DNA of 64,000 nt from Euleptes europaea (GCF_029931775.1 NC_079324.1:62193268-62257267), one strand, 5' to 3'. Shown: positions 1-11,952, counted from the first letter of the stretch. The notes: generated by a model from the sequence alone, not told the origin. A program made the numbers and translations.

Positions 1-129
1 GAGTGGACCAGGTAGGAAGTTTGCTGGCAGACATGGTTGACAGTGTTCCTTTTTGCACCAAGAGCAGTTCATTCAGGGAAGTACAGATAGGTTCCCCTAT
101 GCTCTTTAACCTTGGTAAAACCTTGAAGA

Positions 130-388
130 ACCAGCGTGGTGTAGTGGTTAAGAGCAGTGGTTTGGAGCGGTGGACTCTGATCCGGAGAACCGGGTTTGAT
201 TACCCACTCCTCCACATGAGCGGTGGAGGCTAATCGGGTGAACTGGATTTGCTTCCCCACTCCTACACATGAAGCCAGCTGGGTGACCTTGGGCTAATCA
301 CACTCTCTCAGCCTCACTTACCTCACAGGGTGTCTGTTGTCGGTAGGGGAAGGGGAGGTGATTTGTAAGCCAGTTTGATTCTCCCTTG
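130..388 (+). repeat. CORE/MIR-like SINE (family B)
   Basis: Family B has the tRNA-like head CCAGCGTGGTGTAGTGGTTA, B box GGGTTTGATTACCC, the MIR-style core CTGGGTGACCTTGGGCTA and a tail ending ACCAACTCTTCTTCTTC. In this copy the tail is cut short. Confidence 0.85.
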
Positions 389-1023
389 TGGGGAACCCAG
401 ATTTTTGCTGCTATATTTGGTTCCAGTCAGTAACCCTCGGCCTAAGGAGAAATATGTAGAAATCAGGACTCTGCTGAATTAAAAATTTCTCCAAACACCG
501 AACAGAAGATCAAATGTGACCTAGTCAAAAGCGGCCACTGCTAGCCATTCAGGGGCTCCAGCTGGGATCCCTGCCGGCTTGGGAAATGACACGTCAAAAA
601 CGAAACTGCACCAGACGCCTTGCAAAATATGTTTTATTCGTCTGTTTCGACAAATGGCCTTTAATTATTCATCATAATTCTTCTTGCCATGCGGGCTTGC
701 TGGGCTTTGAGTCCTGTTTTCCTTTTAAAACATCCCTTAATAAATAAATAGATCGCAGCAGGGCCCTTCCCTTGAAGAGAAACGAGCGGTGCATTTCTGG
801 AGCACCCTTATTCCAGTAGAAGGCGAGACACAAGCAGGAAAAGCTCCTGTTTAACAAAGGGACAGACGGGTTCAGTGGGACTAGGGAGAGGGGCGGCCTA
901 ATCCTGCCAGGGATAAGATGCTCCAGCACATCAGAATATGTATTTATTTATTTGTAAATGCTTAGAGTTGCTTATGTAAAAAACTTTCAAATGTTCATAA
1001 TTAAAATACACCCAGGTAAAAGG

Positions 1024-1263
1024 TGAACATCCCAACATTTACTAGGCAGACTTTGTTTTACGGGGTGGTTTGCCAGTGCCTTCCCCAGTCATCTCCCCTT
1101 TACCTCCACCAAGCTGGGCACTCATTTGACCGACCTTGGAAGGATGGAAGGCTGAGTCAACCTTGAGCCAGCTACCTGAAACCAACTTCCGTTGGGATCG
1201 AAAGGTTGTGAGCAGAGCTTTTGACTGCAGTACTGCAGCTTAACACTCTGCGCCATGGGGCTC
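1024..1263 (-). repeat. Sauria-type SINE (family C)
   Basis: Reverse copy: GAGCCCCATGGCGCAGAG head, CTTCCATCCTTCC body and AAACCACCCCG region, as in the fuller + strand copy near 39.3 kb. The head and its internal promoter are diverged. Confidence 0.75.
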
Positions 1264-1511
1264 AAAATCCACCTGAGGCCTTGGTAAATAAAATAGCTTT
1301 TACTTGGCATCTAGAGGAGATGCAGTGGTCAGAGCAGGGGTGTGAAACATACAACCCGTGGGCTGGATCTGTCCCCTTGAGAGCTCTTATCCGGTCCGTG
1401 AGCCAGATGAGGCAATCACACACACACCAGTCCCAATCTGGGCTGGCAAGCCCACTGTGCCGAGGCAGCCACTACACCCCACCCGACTTCCGATCTGGGC
1501 CCGGCCCAGCC

Positions 1512-2027
1512 TCTGCTTAAAAACCTCCAGGGAACGAGCACTTATCACCTCTTGAGGGTCTGTTCCACGGGAGGTGGTAAGTGCTCCTTCCCTGGAGGTT
1601 TTTAAGCAGAGGCTAGATGGCCATCTGTCAGCAATCCTGATTGAACACATGAACACATGAAGCTGCCTTATACCGAATCAGACCCTTGGTCCATCAAAGT
1701 CAGTATTGTCTACTCAGACCGGCAGCGGCTCTCCAGGATCTCAGGCAGAGGTCTTTTCCATCACCTACTTGCCTGGTCCCTTTAACTGGAGATGCCAGGG
1801 ATTGAACCTGGGACCTTCTGCATGCCAAGCAGATGCTCTACCACTGAGCTACGCCCCCTCTATGACCTTAGGCAGATGACGAGAGGGAGGGCATCTTGGC
1901 CATCTTCTGGGCACAGAGTAGAGGTCACTGGGCATGTGGGGGGGGAGGTAGTTGTGAATTTCCTGCATTGTGCAGGGAGTTGGACTAGATGACCCAGGTG
2001 GTCCCTTCCAACTCTATGATTCTATTA
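1512..2027 (+). mobile_element. CR1 LINE 3' fragment with a fold-back 5' end, split by a SINE
   Basis: The + part (1571-1642 and 1861-2027) is the CR1 end with GGAGGTTTTTAAGCAGAGGC, ATGGCCATCTGTCAGCAAT and the terminal TCTATGATTCTAT repeat. A 44-bp inverted copy of its first part lies at 1510-1554, giving a hairpin. Confidence 0.75.
1643..1860 (-). repeat. tRNA-Ala-like SINE (family A), inserted in CR1
   Basis: Reverse copy of the most abundant SINE here. Its head resembles tRNA-Ala, with A box TAGCTCAGTGGTAGAGCATC and B box GGTTCAATCCC. The tail ends in GGCAGCTTCATGTGTTCATG. Confidence 0.9.
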
Positions 2028-2680
2028 TTTATGTCATATCCAGCCCTCGTAACAAATGAGTTTGACACCCCTGGATTAGAGTGTCGAACTAAGATCTGAG
2101 AGACCCGGGTTCAAATCCTCCCTGTGCCATTAAAGCCCCACTGGGTAACTTTGGGGCAGTCACTCTTTCTCAGCCTGTCCTACCTCACAGGGTGGTGGTT
2201 GTTAGAATAAAATGGAGGAGGGAGAAGAATGTTGTAAGCCGCTTTGGGATCAAAGTGACCGTCAAAATAAAAATAAAATATTGGTGAGGGCAATCTGGTG
2301 AACATCCCTGAGGGTGGCATTCCACGGATGGGGTGTCAGCGGGGAGAAAAAGGCCCATCTCTGACAAAAACACCCACCCTTTATTGTAAGCGGCGCTTCA
2401 GCAAGTCACCTTGCAAATGGGCAGGTTCATATCTGCGAGGCCAGTAGTAAGGAGACTTTTGGCCTCCCCAGCCACCGGGTTGTAAGCTGCTTTGAACCAC
2501 AAGGAAAAGGCGGGGTATAAATGTTTTCATAAATAAATAAAATAAGGCTGATGTCGAGAGCTGCTTGTTTCCAACAGGACCTCCTAAAAATAACCGAGTG
2601 TCTTCTGTTGTTGACATTACACATGTTGAGCCGGTTCAAAGCAGAGGGCAGTGCAACACCTTGCTCTTGTGTTTCTTTGA

Positions 2681-3183
<503 letters not shown>

Positions 3184-3259
3184 CTTTAGAGGATGCTGAG
3201 TAGTTTAAAAGGGTCTTTCTGAGCCACAGCCCTCCACTGAGGTAGTAGACAATTCAAAA

Positions 3260-3395
3260 GACCACTGCCTGAGACCCTGGAGAGCCACTGCCGGTTCAAG
3301 TTGACAAGACTGACCTTGATGGGCTGATTGTCAGATTCAGTATAAGGCAGATTCATGTGTGTCCGTGCATGTCCATATTCATGTTCAGTGTTCAC
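3260..3395 (+). repeat. tRNA-Ala-like SINE (family A), 3' part
   Basis: Body and tail only: CTGCCTGAGACCCTGGAGAG, GATTCAGTATAAGGCAG, then several TTCATGTT-like tail units. The tRNA head is missing. Confidence 0.8.
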
Positions 3396-3937
3396 GTGTG
3401 TCCATGTTCAAGCCACAAGAAGATAAAAAGATGGAAATGTGGGATGAGTCCTGTATACGAATGCTCTTAAAGTAGGACCCTTCCTCCCTTCGGTCTTGTT
3501 GATGTTCAATGCGGCTGCTTTAACTTTTTAAAATGATCGCTTTGGGGTGGCTGAAATTCTGCATGAGAGGAGAAATACACAGGATTTGTCGGAGTCCTAA
3601 TTAGCGTGGTGTGCATTGCCCTCTGCTGGTGACTTCCATGTAGGAATTTGACAGCCACTGAAGGGGTCCCCGGTGTATTCTGGGGCAAGGCACACGTGCT
3701 GGCTACACAGGAACTGTGCAGCACAGTAGAAGCCCTCTAGGAATGCATCAGGCATCAGCCCCAGAGCTTTTGGTTAGGAATGCATGCATGCTTTTTTAGA
3801 CAACATAGATCCTACTTCTCCTTCTCCCCCCATCTGGTTGGTTGTGGCCCACACAATCCCCCCACACATCACCTGAGGCTGACCTCCTCAGGAGTGGCCA
3901 AGTTCTGGATAAAGGGGGCCCGGTCCAGCAATAAGGG

Positions 3938-4366
3938 GAGGGGCCATGGCTCAGTGGTAGAGCCTCTGCTTGGCATGCAGAAGGTCCTAGGTTCAATCCC
4001 CAGCATCTCCAGTTAAAGGGACTAGGCGAGTAGGTGATGTGAAAGACCTCTGCCTGAGACTCTGGAGATCCGCTGCCGGTCTGAGTAGACAAGACTGATT
4101 TCAATGGACCAAGGGTCTGATTCAGTATAAGGCAGATTCGTGTATTTATAGGGGAGAGGCTGTGGCTCAGTGGTAGAGCCTCTGCTTGGCATGTAGAAGG
4201 TCCCAGGTTCAATCCCTGGCTTCTCCAGTGACAGGGGCTAGGCAAGTAGGTGATGGGAAAGTCCTCCACCTGAGACCCTGGAAAGCGGCTACTAGTCTGA
4301 GTAGACAATACAGACTTTGATGGACCAAGGGTCTGATTCCATATAAGGCAGCTTCGTGGGTGTTCA
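3938..4366 (+). repeat. Two tRNA-Ala-like SINEs in tandem (family A)
   Basis: Complete copies at 3938-4146 and 4149-4366, head to tail. Both have the GTGGTAGAGCCTCTGCTTGG A-box arm and GGTTCAATCCC B box. The second differs enough to be a separate insertion. Confidence 0.9.
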
Positions 4367-4460
4367 AGGTAGTAGGTGCCGTGGGGCAGAGCAAGGGTGT
4401 GTGTGCGTGTTGGCTAATTAAATTTCCATCAGGGTGACTCGGTTGACACCCAGTGAGCTC

Positions 4461-4670
4461 TTCACACATGAAGCTGCCTTATCCTTGGTCCATCAAGGTC
4501 ACTATTGTCTACTCAGACTGGCAGTGGTTCTCCAGGGTTTCAGGCGGAAGTCTTTCACATCACCTACTCCCTGGTCCTTTTAACTGGAGATGCAGGGGGA
4601 TTGAACCTGGGACCTTTCGCATGCCAAGCAGAAGTTCTTCCACTGAGCCACAACCATAGCCTTCCCCTCC
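4461..4670 (-). repeat. tRNA-Ala-like SINE (family A), reverse
   Basis: Full-length reverse copy, with the head end at 4670 (CCACTGAGCCACAACC in the + strand). Confidence 0.88.
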
Positions 4671-4692
4671 TGCTTTCCACCCTCACCCATGT

Positions 4693-4945
4693 TAGCCAGC
4701 ATGGCGCAGTGGTTAAGAGCAGTGGTTTGGAGCGGTGGACTGTAATCTGGTGAACCGGATTGGTTTCCCTACTCCTACAGATGAAGCCTGCTAGGTGACC
4801 TTGCGCTAGTCATGCTCTCTCAGCCCCACCTACCTCCCAGGGTGTCTGTTGTGGGGAGGAGAAGGGAAGGCGATTGTAAGCCGGTTTGATTCTTCCTTAA
4901 GTGGTTGAGAAAGTCGACATATAAAAACTAACTCTTCTTCTTCAT
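4693..4945 (+). repeat. CORE/MIR-like SINE (family B)
   Basis: Copy from GCCAGCATGGCGCAGTGG to AACTAACTCTTCTTCTTC. The head B box is degraded. Confidence 0.85.
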
Positions 4946-5172
4946 TTGGGCAAAGATACAAACAACATGTGGCATGCTAGGACTTTTTCCTCTGACTGGG
5001 CATATATAGCCTTTCATGTTGGGAAGGTGACATAGGAGGAAACCACATAACACACACACACACCCCGCTCATGGTCCCAATTCCGGTGCATGAAGCTGCA
5101 TTTACAGAGGACAGAAATGCTCAGGAGCTCTGCAAGGAACTTCTACCTTCTTGTCTAGTTTGTTCCATTTCT

Positions 5173-5258
5173 GTTAAAGGGAAGGTGGTTGTAAGCTGTT
5201 TTGATTCTTTCTTAAGTGGTAGAGAAATTCGGCATATAAAACCCAACTCTTCTTCTGG
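5173..5258 (+). repeat. 3' end of a family B SINE abutting a CUX2 acceptor
   Basis: Only the tail is left (GGTGGTTGTAAGCTGTTTTG to AACCCAACTCTTCTTCTGG). Its CTT repeat is 15 bp before the exon at 5274 and forms part of the pyrimidine tract. Confidence 0.8.
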
Positions 5259-5273
5259 CTGCTCCTTCCTCAG

Positions 5274-6058
5274 GGGATGCCAAGAACTCCTCGGCCCCCC
5301 AGGCAGTGGCCAATGGCACCAGCGGCAGCAACTCGGAAGACACCATCAAGAGCATCCTGGAGCAGGCCCGCCGGGAAATGCAGGCTCAGCAGCAGGCCCT
5401 GCTGGAGATAGAATCGGGCGGCGCCAGCAGGCCCCTCGCCACGCCACCCGCAGAGCGCTCCACGCTGGCGGCCGTCAGCCAGAACATTGTCCAGGCCTAC
5501 ATCAAGCAGGAGGAAGGGATGCTGGGATGCCCAAACGCCGGAGGCGGCACAGCACAGGCACCCTTGACGGTGCTCTCCCCAGCTGCCTTTGTGCAGAGCA
5601 TCATCCGCAAGGTCAAGTCTGAAATCGGGGACGCCGGCTCGTACTTCGACCAGCACTGGGCATCCGAGAGGAGCTTGCTCAGCCGCCCCTACACCTCGGT
5701 GTCGCCCTCCCTCTCCTCCTCTTCCAGCTACTCCAGCATGGCCAACGGGCGGGGGTGGCAGCGAGGAGACCCTGGTGATGCCGTCCCGAACGAGGAAGAC
5801 CTCCTGACCTCCGAGGATGAGCCGCACAGGGTGCTGGAGGTCAAGTCGGAAGGGGCCGGCCCCGATCCCCAGGGCTCCGGCCGCCTGGCTTATTACCCAG
5901 CTTACGTGCCAAGGACCCTTAAGCCCACCGTGCCGCCCTTGACCCCGGAGCAGTATGAGATGTACATGTACAGGGAAGTGGACACCTTGGAGCTGACGAG
6001 GCAGGTCAAGGAGAAGCTGGCCAAGAACGGGATCTGCCAGCGTATCTTCGGGGAAAAG
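5274..6058 (+). CDS. CUX2: CUX2 long exon: linker and first half of CUT repeat 2
   Basis: This 785-nt exon continues CUX2. It opens with [18 protein letters not shown] and a second [20 protein letters not shown] motif, which resembles the motif in the preceding exon. A Ser/Pro-rich linker follows. The last part, [20 protein letters not shown] then [22 protein letters not shown], is the N-terminal half of CUT repeat 2, a compact DNA-binding domain. The acceptor CCTTCCTCAG precedes 5274 and the donor GTATCT starts at 6059. The exon ends in phase 0. An ATG at 5306 is internal and is not the start. The acceptor lies about 15 bp beyond the CTT-rich tail of a SINE. Confidence 0.95.
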
Positions 6059-6120
6059 GTATCTCAGCCTTGCCGAAAAATCTGGGCCTGGGGAATAGCT
6101 GGAGACTTCTGAGGCTGTTT

Positions 6121-6285
6121 TGACCTGGATGGCCCAGGCTAGCCCGATCTCATCAGATCTCGGAAGCTAAGCAAGGTCGGTCCTGGTTAGTACTTGGAAG
6201 GGAGACCACCGAGGAAGTCCAGGGTTGCTACACAGAGGCAGGCAATGGCAAACCACCTCTGCCTGACTCTTGCCTTGACCCGGAA
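6121..6285 (+). repeat. 5S rRNA-derived SINE (family D)
   Basis: The head matches 5S rRNA: CATCAGATCTCGGAAGCTAA, then GGTTAGTACTTGGAAGGGAG. The tail has GGCAATGGCAAACCACCTCT. It starts 62 bp after a CUX2 exon. It is not a functional 5S gene. Confidence 0.85.
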
Positions 6286-6470
6286 ACCCCAGGCTAAGGT
6301 TAAGTTCGACCACTGCGCCTTCTCAGTAACTCCTCCTGAAAACTCCCCTCCGTGTCCCATCCGAGTCCCTTTCCCCTCCTGCCATCATGTTGCTGTTTTA
6401 GCAGCCAGGCCCGTGCGCGGACCCAGCCTGTCTCTTTCCTCCAGCATGGTATAGTGGTTAAGAGCAGGAG

Positions 6471-6793
6471 AGCCAGCGTGGTGTAGTGGTTAAGAGGGGT
6501 GGTTTGGAGCGGTGGACTCTGATCTGGAGAACTGGGTTTGATTCCCCACTCCTCCACATGAGTGGCGGAGGCTAATCTGGTGAACTGGATTGGTTTCCCC
6601 ACTCCTACACACGAAGCCAGCTGGGTGACCTTGGGCCAGTCATAGTTCTCTTAGAGCTCTCTCAGCCTCACCTACCTCACAGAGTGTCTGTTGAGGGGAA
6701 GGGAAAGGGAAAGTAATTGGAAGCCAGTTTGATTCTTCCTTAAGTGGTAGAGAAAGTTGCCATATAAAAACCACCTCTTCTTCTTCCTTCTCC
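6471..6793 (+). repeat. CORE/MIR-like SINE (family B) ending at a CUX2 acceptor
   Basis: Full-length copy. Its CTCTTCTTCTTCCTTC tail runs into TCCTCTGCTGTAG, the 3' splice site of the exon at 6804. Confidence 0.88.
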
Positions 6794-6803
6794 TCTGCTG
6801 TAG

Positions 6804-7162
<359 letters not shown>

Positions 7163-7765
7163 AAACTCCTAACCTTATATCTATCTATCAATCGATCGAT
7201 ATATATAGATATATATAAACGAGAGTTAAAAGTGGTGAGAATTTCACATATATTATTTCAGTATTCCTTCCAACATCCCTGTAATGTTTTGTTGCTTCGG
7301 CTGTGGGATTCTTATCCCCATATTGCAAACAGGGAAAACAGGTTGCAATGGGGCCAAACATTTCCTAGTGAGTCCGTGGCTGAGGTTAGGTGTTGGATCA
7401 GAACATGTGCTATACGTTGTGCCAATTTATACACATGTTGTGCCATGAGCTGTCTACTCTTCCAGCGTATTGCTGGAGCAGTTTGTTTTCTGCTGTTCTC
7501 TGGACCACAACAGCAAACCAGTCGAACTCCTGTCCACTGTGGTCCACATTGAGCGAGACACTTTCATACGACTTTTTCATAACTCAGTAGTTTTTCTAAA
7601 AGCAATTTGAATAATTGTAAACAAGATATTGAAAAACAGATGAAAACCAAGCAATGAAACATTATCATTAAAATATCTTCTACATTCGTGTGGATAAATA
7701 CTGGGCAGTCCCCTTGAGAGGAACATAGTAAGCAAGGAGGCTGATGCCTGTCTTAATTTTTTTAT

Positions 7766-7945
7766 CCTGCCCTTCTGACAAGGAGCTCAGGGTGGTATAG
7801 TCACAACAACCCTGTGAGGTAGTTTAGGCTGAGGGAAAGGTTGTGACTGGACCAAGGTGAGCTTCGTCACAGAGTTGGGATTTGAACCCAGGTCTCCCCA
7901 GTCCTATTCTGGCCCTATCATCACAACATCACACTGGCTCCGAGA
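7766..7945 (-). repeat. CORE-SINE (family E), reverse
   Basis: Reverse copy with CAACAACCCTGTGAGGTAG and GGGATTTGAACCCAGGTCTC, typical of the reptile CORE-SINEs that share MIR's central region. Confidence 0.75.
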
Positions 7946-8860
7946 GAATTCTCTTTTTAGAAAACACAATTTGGGCTCTTTCTCCTTAACAAAAATAACT
8001 CCCTATCACTTCCCTTTTGACTCTGGGATATCTCACAGCCCAAGCAACAAAAAAAGCACATGGTGCTCACACACACAAACCCAGAGCACTGTGTTTTTTT
8101 AGTTTTGAAAAGGCAGCTCCTTACATCTTTCCGATGCCGGATGTTTTGACACATCTGCCTCTCTTTCCAGCCTCCTTAATTAGTATGCTCAAGGAGATAA
8201 AACTGTTGTGTGTCTCCTTCAAACAGCTCTTTGAAAGGAATGTTTTCAAAACTTTGTGCCGAGGACTGAGGAGCAACTGGGAGTTTCATGTTAATGGTGC
8301 ATATAACTCCCTTTAATCCAAAACTGACACACACACACACACACCGCCGTGAGGTTTGAGGTTCCTCTCTCCTTGTAGCAGTTACTTATTTAAGCAATTT
8401 TTGCCCTGCTTTGGAGAGATCTGCCTGTCAGCTCGCTATTCTCCAGTAATACCAAGAAGACTGAATACATAAACATCAACAGATTAAAAAAAAGAAGGAA
8501 ATGCAAAACAGCAGCGGAAGTAAAATATCAGAAACCTGCAGCAGTCAAAATGGTGCAAAACGTGTCTCCCCCCAGGTCGAAGCCTGGCCCTTGGCTGTGC
8601 TGTTAAGAGCTTTGCCCTCTTTGTGGGGGCTCTGGCCAGCAGGCGCTGAAAATGTAACATTTGATTTTTCATGTCTCTTTACACGCACATGCACCTTTGC
8701 AACCTTTGTGGTACTGACCTGATCCAGTCTGGCCAAAATGCAGTATTGAGAGGAGGAAAGGGTTTCCCACCCAGAGACAGGCATGTGCAGTTTCCCCAAT
8801 AAAGTACAGGGGCAACAGGGCTTCCAGGTGTCGAGTTTCCCTGCCCCAGTCTCCTGGCAG

Positions 8861-9031
8861 TGGGGGCAGAGAAAAGCCCCCAGGAACCGCTGATTCTAGC
8901 CTTGGAAAGCAGCAAAGAGAACCAGCAACCGGACAGTATGACCTCAGCTTCCATGCTGAGCGAGAAGACGTGTCCCAACAGCCAGCATGGTGTAGTGGTT
9001 TGGAGCGGTGGACTCGGATCTGGAGAACCAG
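8861..9031 (+). pseudogene. Partial duplicate of the CUX2 CUT2-CUT3 linker exon (possible cassette exon)
   Basis: Bases 8866-8985 resemble 9437-9554 of the true exon at roughly 90 percent. They read [20 protein letters not shown], then PDSMTSASMLSEKTCPNSQ, with no stop and one extra codon relative to the original. The copy is cut off by a SINE beginning at about 8981. A plausible acceptor (CTCCTGGCAG, ending 8860) gives exactly the phase needed. A weak donor (AACCAG|GTTTGA, cut after 9031) inside the SINE would give a 171-nt, phase 1-1 exon. It could equally be an inert duplicate or an assembly error. Confidence 0.6.
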
Positions 9032-9270
9032 GTTTGATTCCCCACTCCTCCACATGAGCGGCAGACGCTAATCTGGTGAACCAGGTTTGATTCCCCACTC
9101 CTCCACATGAAGCCAGCTGGATGACCTTGGGCTAGTCACACTCTCTCAGCCCCACCTACCTCACAGGGTGCCTGTTGTGAGGAGGGGAAGGGAAGGTGAT
9201 TATAAGCCGGTTTGATTCTCCCTTAAGAGGTAGAGGAAGTCGGCATATAAAAACCAACACTTCTTCTTCT
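8981..9270 (+). repeat. CORE/MIR-like SINE (family B) fused to the CUX2 exon copy
   Basis: It starts at GCCAGCATGGTGTAGTGG directly after the exon-like sequence. It carries an internal repeat of the ACTCCTCCACATGA block and ends with CTTCTTCTTCT. Confidence 0.85.
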
Positions 9271-9384
9271 ACCCCATACACCACTAGGGGTTTTTTCAGT
9301 GTGTGAGTATGTGTGTTTTTAAATTAAACCAATGTTCCACTCTGACTGTTACCTGATTTCCCTCTTTCCCCTTTTTGTGTGCAG

Positions 9385-9654
9385 CCAGTCCTGGGGAGAC
9401 CCAGTCTTCCCCCTCCCCACCACCCAGTCCTTCAGAGCAAGAGAAAAGCCCCCAGGAACCGCTGATTCTAACCTTGGAAAGCAGCAAAGAGAACCAGCAG
9501 CCGGAGAGCAGGTCGGCTTCCGTGCTGAGCGGGAAGACGTGTCCCAACAGCCAGGGGTCGGTGGGCATCCAGGAGATAGTGGCCATGTCGCCAGAGCTGG
9601 ACACCTACTCCATCACCAAGAAGGTCAAAGAGGTCTTAACGGATAACAACCTTG
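9385..9654 (+). CDS. CUX2: CUX2 exon: CUT2-CUT3 linker and start of CUT repeat 3
   Basis: This 270-nt exon, phase 1 to phase 1, encodes a Ser/Pro/Glu-rich linker ([20 protein letters not shown], then [20 protein letters not shown]). It ends with [30 protein letters not shown], the N-terminal half of CUT repeat 3. The acceptor is TTGTGTGCAG before 9385 and the donor GTATGG starts at 9655. A diverged copy of its middle part lies about 570 bp upstream, at about 8866-8985. Confidence 0.95.
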
Positions 9655-9894
9655 GTATGGATACTTGGGGAGTCCCCCAACATATGGCAGCAGGATTTGG
9701 GGCTGCACCCAGCTCGTTACATGGAGGGAGGAAGGGAGGCCTACAAGAATGTTAGGGTGCTGCTCTAGGGCAACCAGACCAAAGTAAACTGTAGTCCTCT
9801 GGGCTACTGGAATCCATGCCCACAATTGCAGCTTCTAGACTAGATGCCCTTCTGGACTGATGGCAAACCAGAGCGTGTCATTCCATCTGAACCA

Positions 9895-10826
9895 CCACCT
9901 AAGTTTCAATGTGAGCAAGTGTAAAGTGATGCATATTGGGGCAAAAAAATCCCAACTTCACATATACACTGATGAGATCTGTGCTGGCAGTGACAGACCA
10001 AGAAAGGGATCTTGGGGTGGTAGTGGATAGCTCAATGAAGATGTCAACTCAGTGTGCGGCTGCTGTAAAAAAGCCAAATTCCATGCTGGCCATAATTAGA
10101 CGAGGAATAGAGAATAAAACTGCTGATATCATACTGCCCTTGTACAAATCTATGGTTAGACCACACTTGGAATACTGTGTACAGTTCTGGTCACCATACC
10201 TAAAAAAGGATATTACACAGCTTGAGAAGGTGCAGAAAAGAGCAACCGAAATGATTAGGGGACTAGAGCAACTGTCCTATGGGGAGCGGTTAAGACGCTT
10301 AGGGCTATTTAGCTTGGAAAGAAGGCGGCTGAGGGGAGACATGATAGAGGTCTATAAAATTATGCATGGTTTGGAGAGAGTGGACAGGGAGATGTTTTTC
10401 TCCCTCTCCCATAATACTAAAACACGGGGTCATCTGCTAAAGCTGGAGGGTGAGAGATTCAAAACAGATAAAAGGAAGTATTTTTTCACACAACGCATAG
10501 TTAAATTGTGGAACTCCCTGCCCCAGGATGTGGGGATGGCTGCCAACTTGGAAAGCTTTAAGAGGGGAGGGTTCATGGAGGAAAGGGGTATTCATGGCTA
10601 TTAGTTGGAATGGATGCTGGTCATGCTGCATACCTGTTCTCTCTAGTATCAGAGGAGCATGCCTATTATTTTGGGTGCAGTGGAACACAGGCAGGATGGT
10701 GCTGCTGCAGTCGTCTTGTTTGGGGGCTTCCTAGAGGCACTTCGTTGGCCCCTATGTAAACAGACTGGTGGTCTTGATGGGCCTTGGTCTGATCCAGCAG
10801 GGCTTTTCTTATGTTCTTATGTTCTA
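9895..10826 (+). mobile_element. CR1 LINE 3' end with open reverse-transcriptase C-terminus
   Basis: An uninterrupted frame (9936-10604) encodes the C-terminal end of the CR1 ORF2 protein: LYKSMVRPHLEYCVQFWSPY, LEKVQKRATEMIRGLEQLSY, LGLFSLERRRLRGDMIEVYK and LWNSLPQDVGMAANLESFKR. The catalytic RT core (FADD box) and the endonuclease are absent, so it is a 5'-truncated copy. The 3'UTR ends in a repeated CTTATGTT octamer, the CR1 type of tail. It lies within a CUX2 intron in the sense direction. Confidence 0.92.
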
Positions 10827-10917
10827 ATGAGTGCAGATTGGAAGGGACAACAAACTGTGGTTTGCTGCAAATCTCGGGAGTCTTTCATTAGCCTGGTGGG
10901 CCTTGGTCTGATCCAGC

Positions 10918-11295
10918 ATAAGAATATAAGAACATAAGAAAGGCCCTGCTGGATCAGACCCAGGCCCATCAAGTCCAGCAGTCTGCTCACACAGTGGCCA
11001 ACCAGGTGCCTCCAGGAAGCCCACAAACAAGACGACTACAGCAGCATTTATCCTGCACCTAATGTAATAGGCCTGATCCTGGAGAGAATAGGTATGCATC
11101 ATGACTAGTATCCATTTTTACTAGTAGCCACGAATAGCCCTCTCCTCCATGAACAGGTCTACTCCCCTCTTCAAGCCTTCCAAGTGGGCAGCCATCCCCA
11201 CATCCTGGGGCAGGGAGTTCCACAATTCAACTATGCATTGTGTGAAGAAATACTTCCTTTTATCAGTTTTGAATCTGTCACCCTTATGTTCTTAT
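10918..11295 (-). mobile_element. CR1 LINE 3' fragment, reverse
   Basis: Reverse 3'UTR and ORF end (AGAACATAAGAAAGGCCCTG to TTTTGAATCTGTCACC), same family as the preceding copy and tail to tail with it. Confidence 0.9.
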
Positions 11296-11366
11296 GTTTA
11301 TGTGGAAGCTCACAAAGAGGAGGCATCTAGATGTACACATGAGGCAAAATCCCCATGTGGAAATGA

Positions 11367-11870
<504 letters not shown>

Positions 11871-11952
11871 TGAGCTGAATGGGGAAATGAGCAAAACTAC
11901 AGAGCAAAAAACTGCGTCGGGCTTTCCTTCCCATTTCCACTTAGCTGATAAA

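Larger units (their letters stand above)
1335..2073 (+). mobile_element. Nonautonomous hAT element, itself invaded by CR1
   Basis: The termini are CAGGGGTGTGAAAC and GTTTGACACCCCTG, inverted copies of each other. Flanking 8-mers GGTCAGAG/GATTAGAG match at 6 of 8 positions. The same family is at 29984-30165 without the insertion. Confidence 0.75.
1318..2280 (+). repeat. CORE/MIR-type SINE split by a hAT insertion
   Basis: The right part (2074-2280) shows the B-box-like CCGGGTTCAAATCC, the core ACTGGGTAACTTTGGGGC and an AAAATAAAAATAAAAT tail. The left part is only the first few bases of the head, ending GTGGTCAGAG at 1334. The hAT element lies between, flanked by GGTCAGAG and GATTAGAG. Confidence 0.65.

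Noticed and set aside
3938-4020. Possible tRNA-Ala gene
   Set aside because: The cloverleaf is imperfect and continues into the standard SINE body. Over twenty copies exist here.
9936-10604. A host gene of 222 codons inside a CUX2 intron
   Set aside because: The sequence is the C-terminus of CR1 reverse transcriptase, with CR1 3'UTR and tail following.
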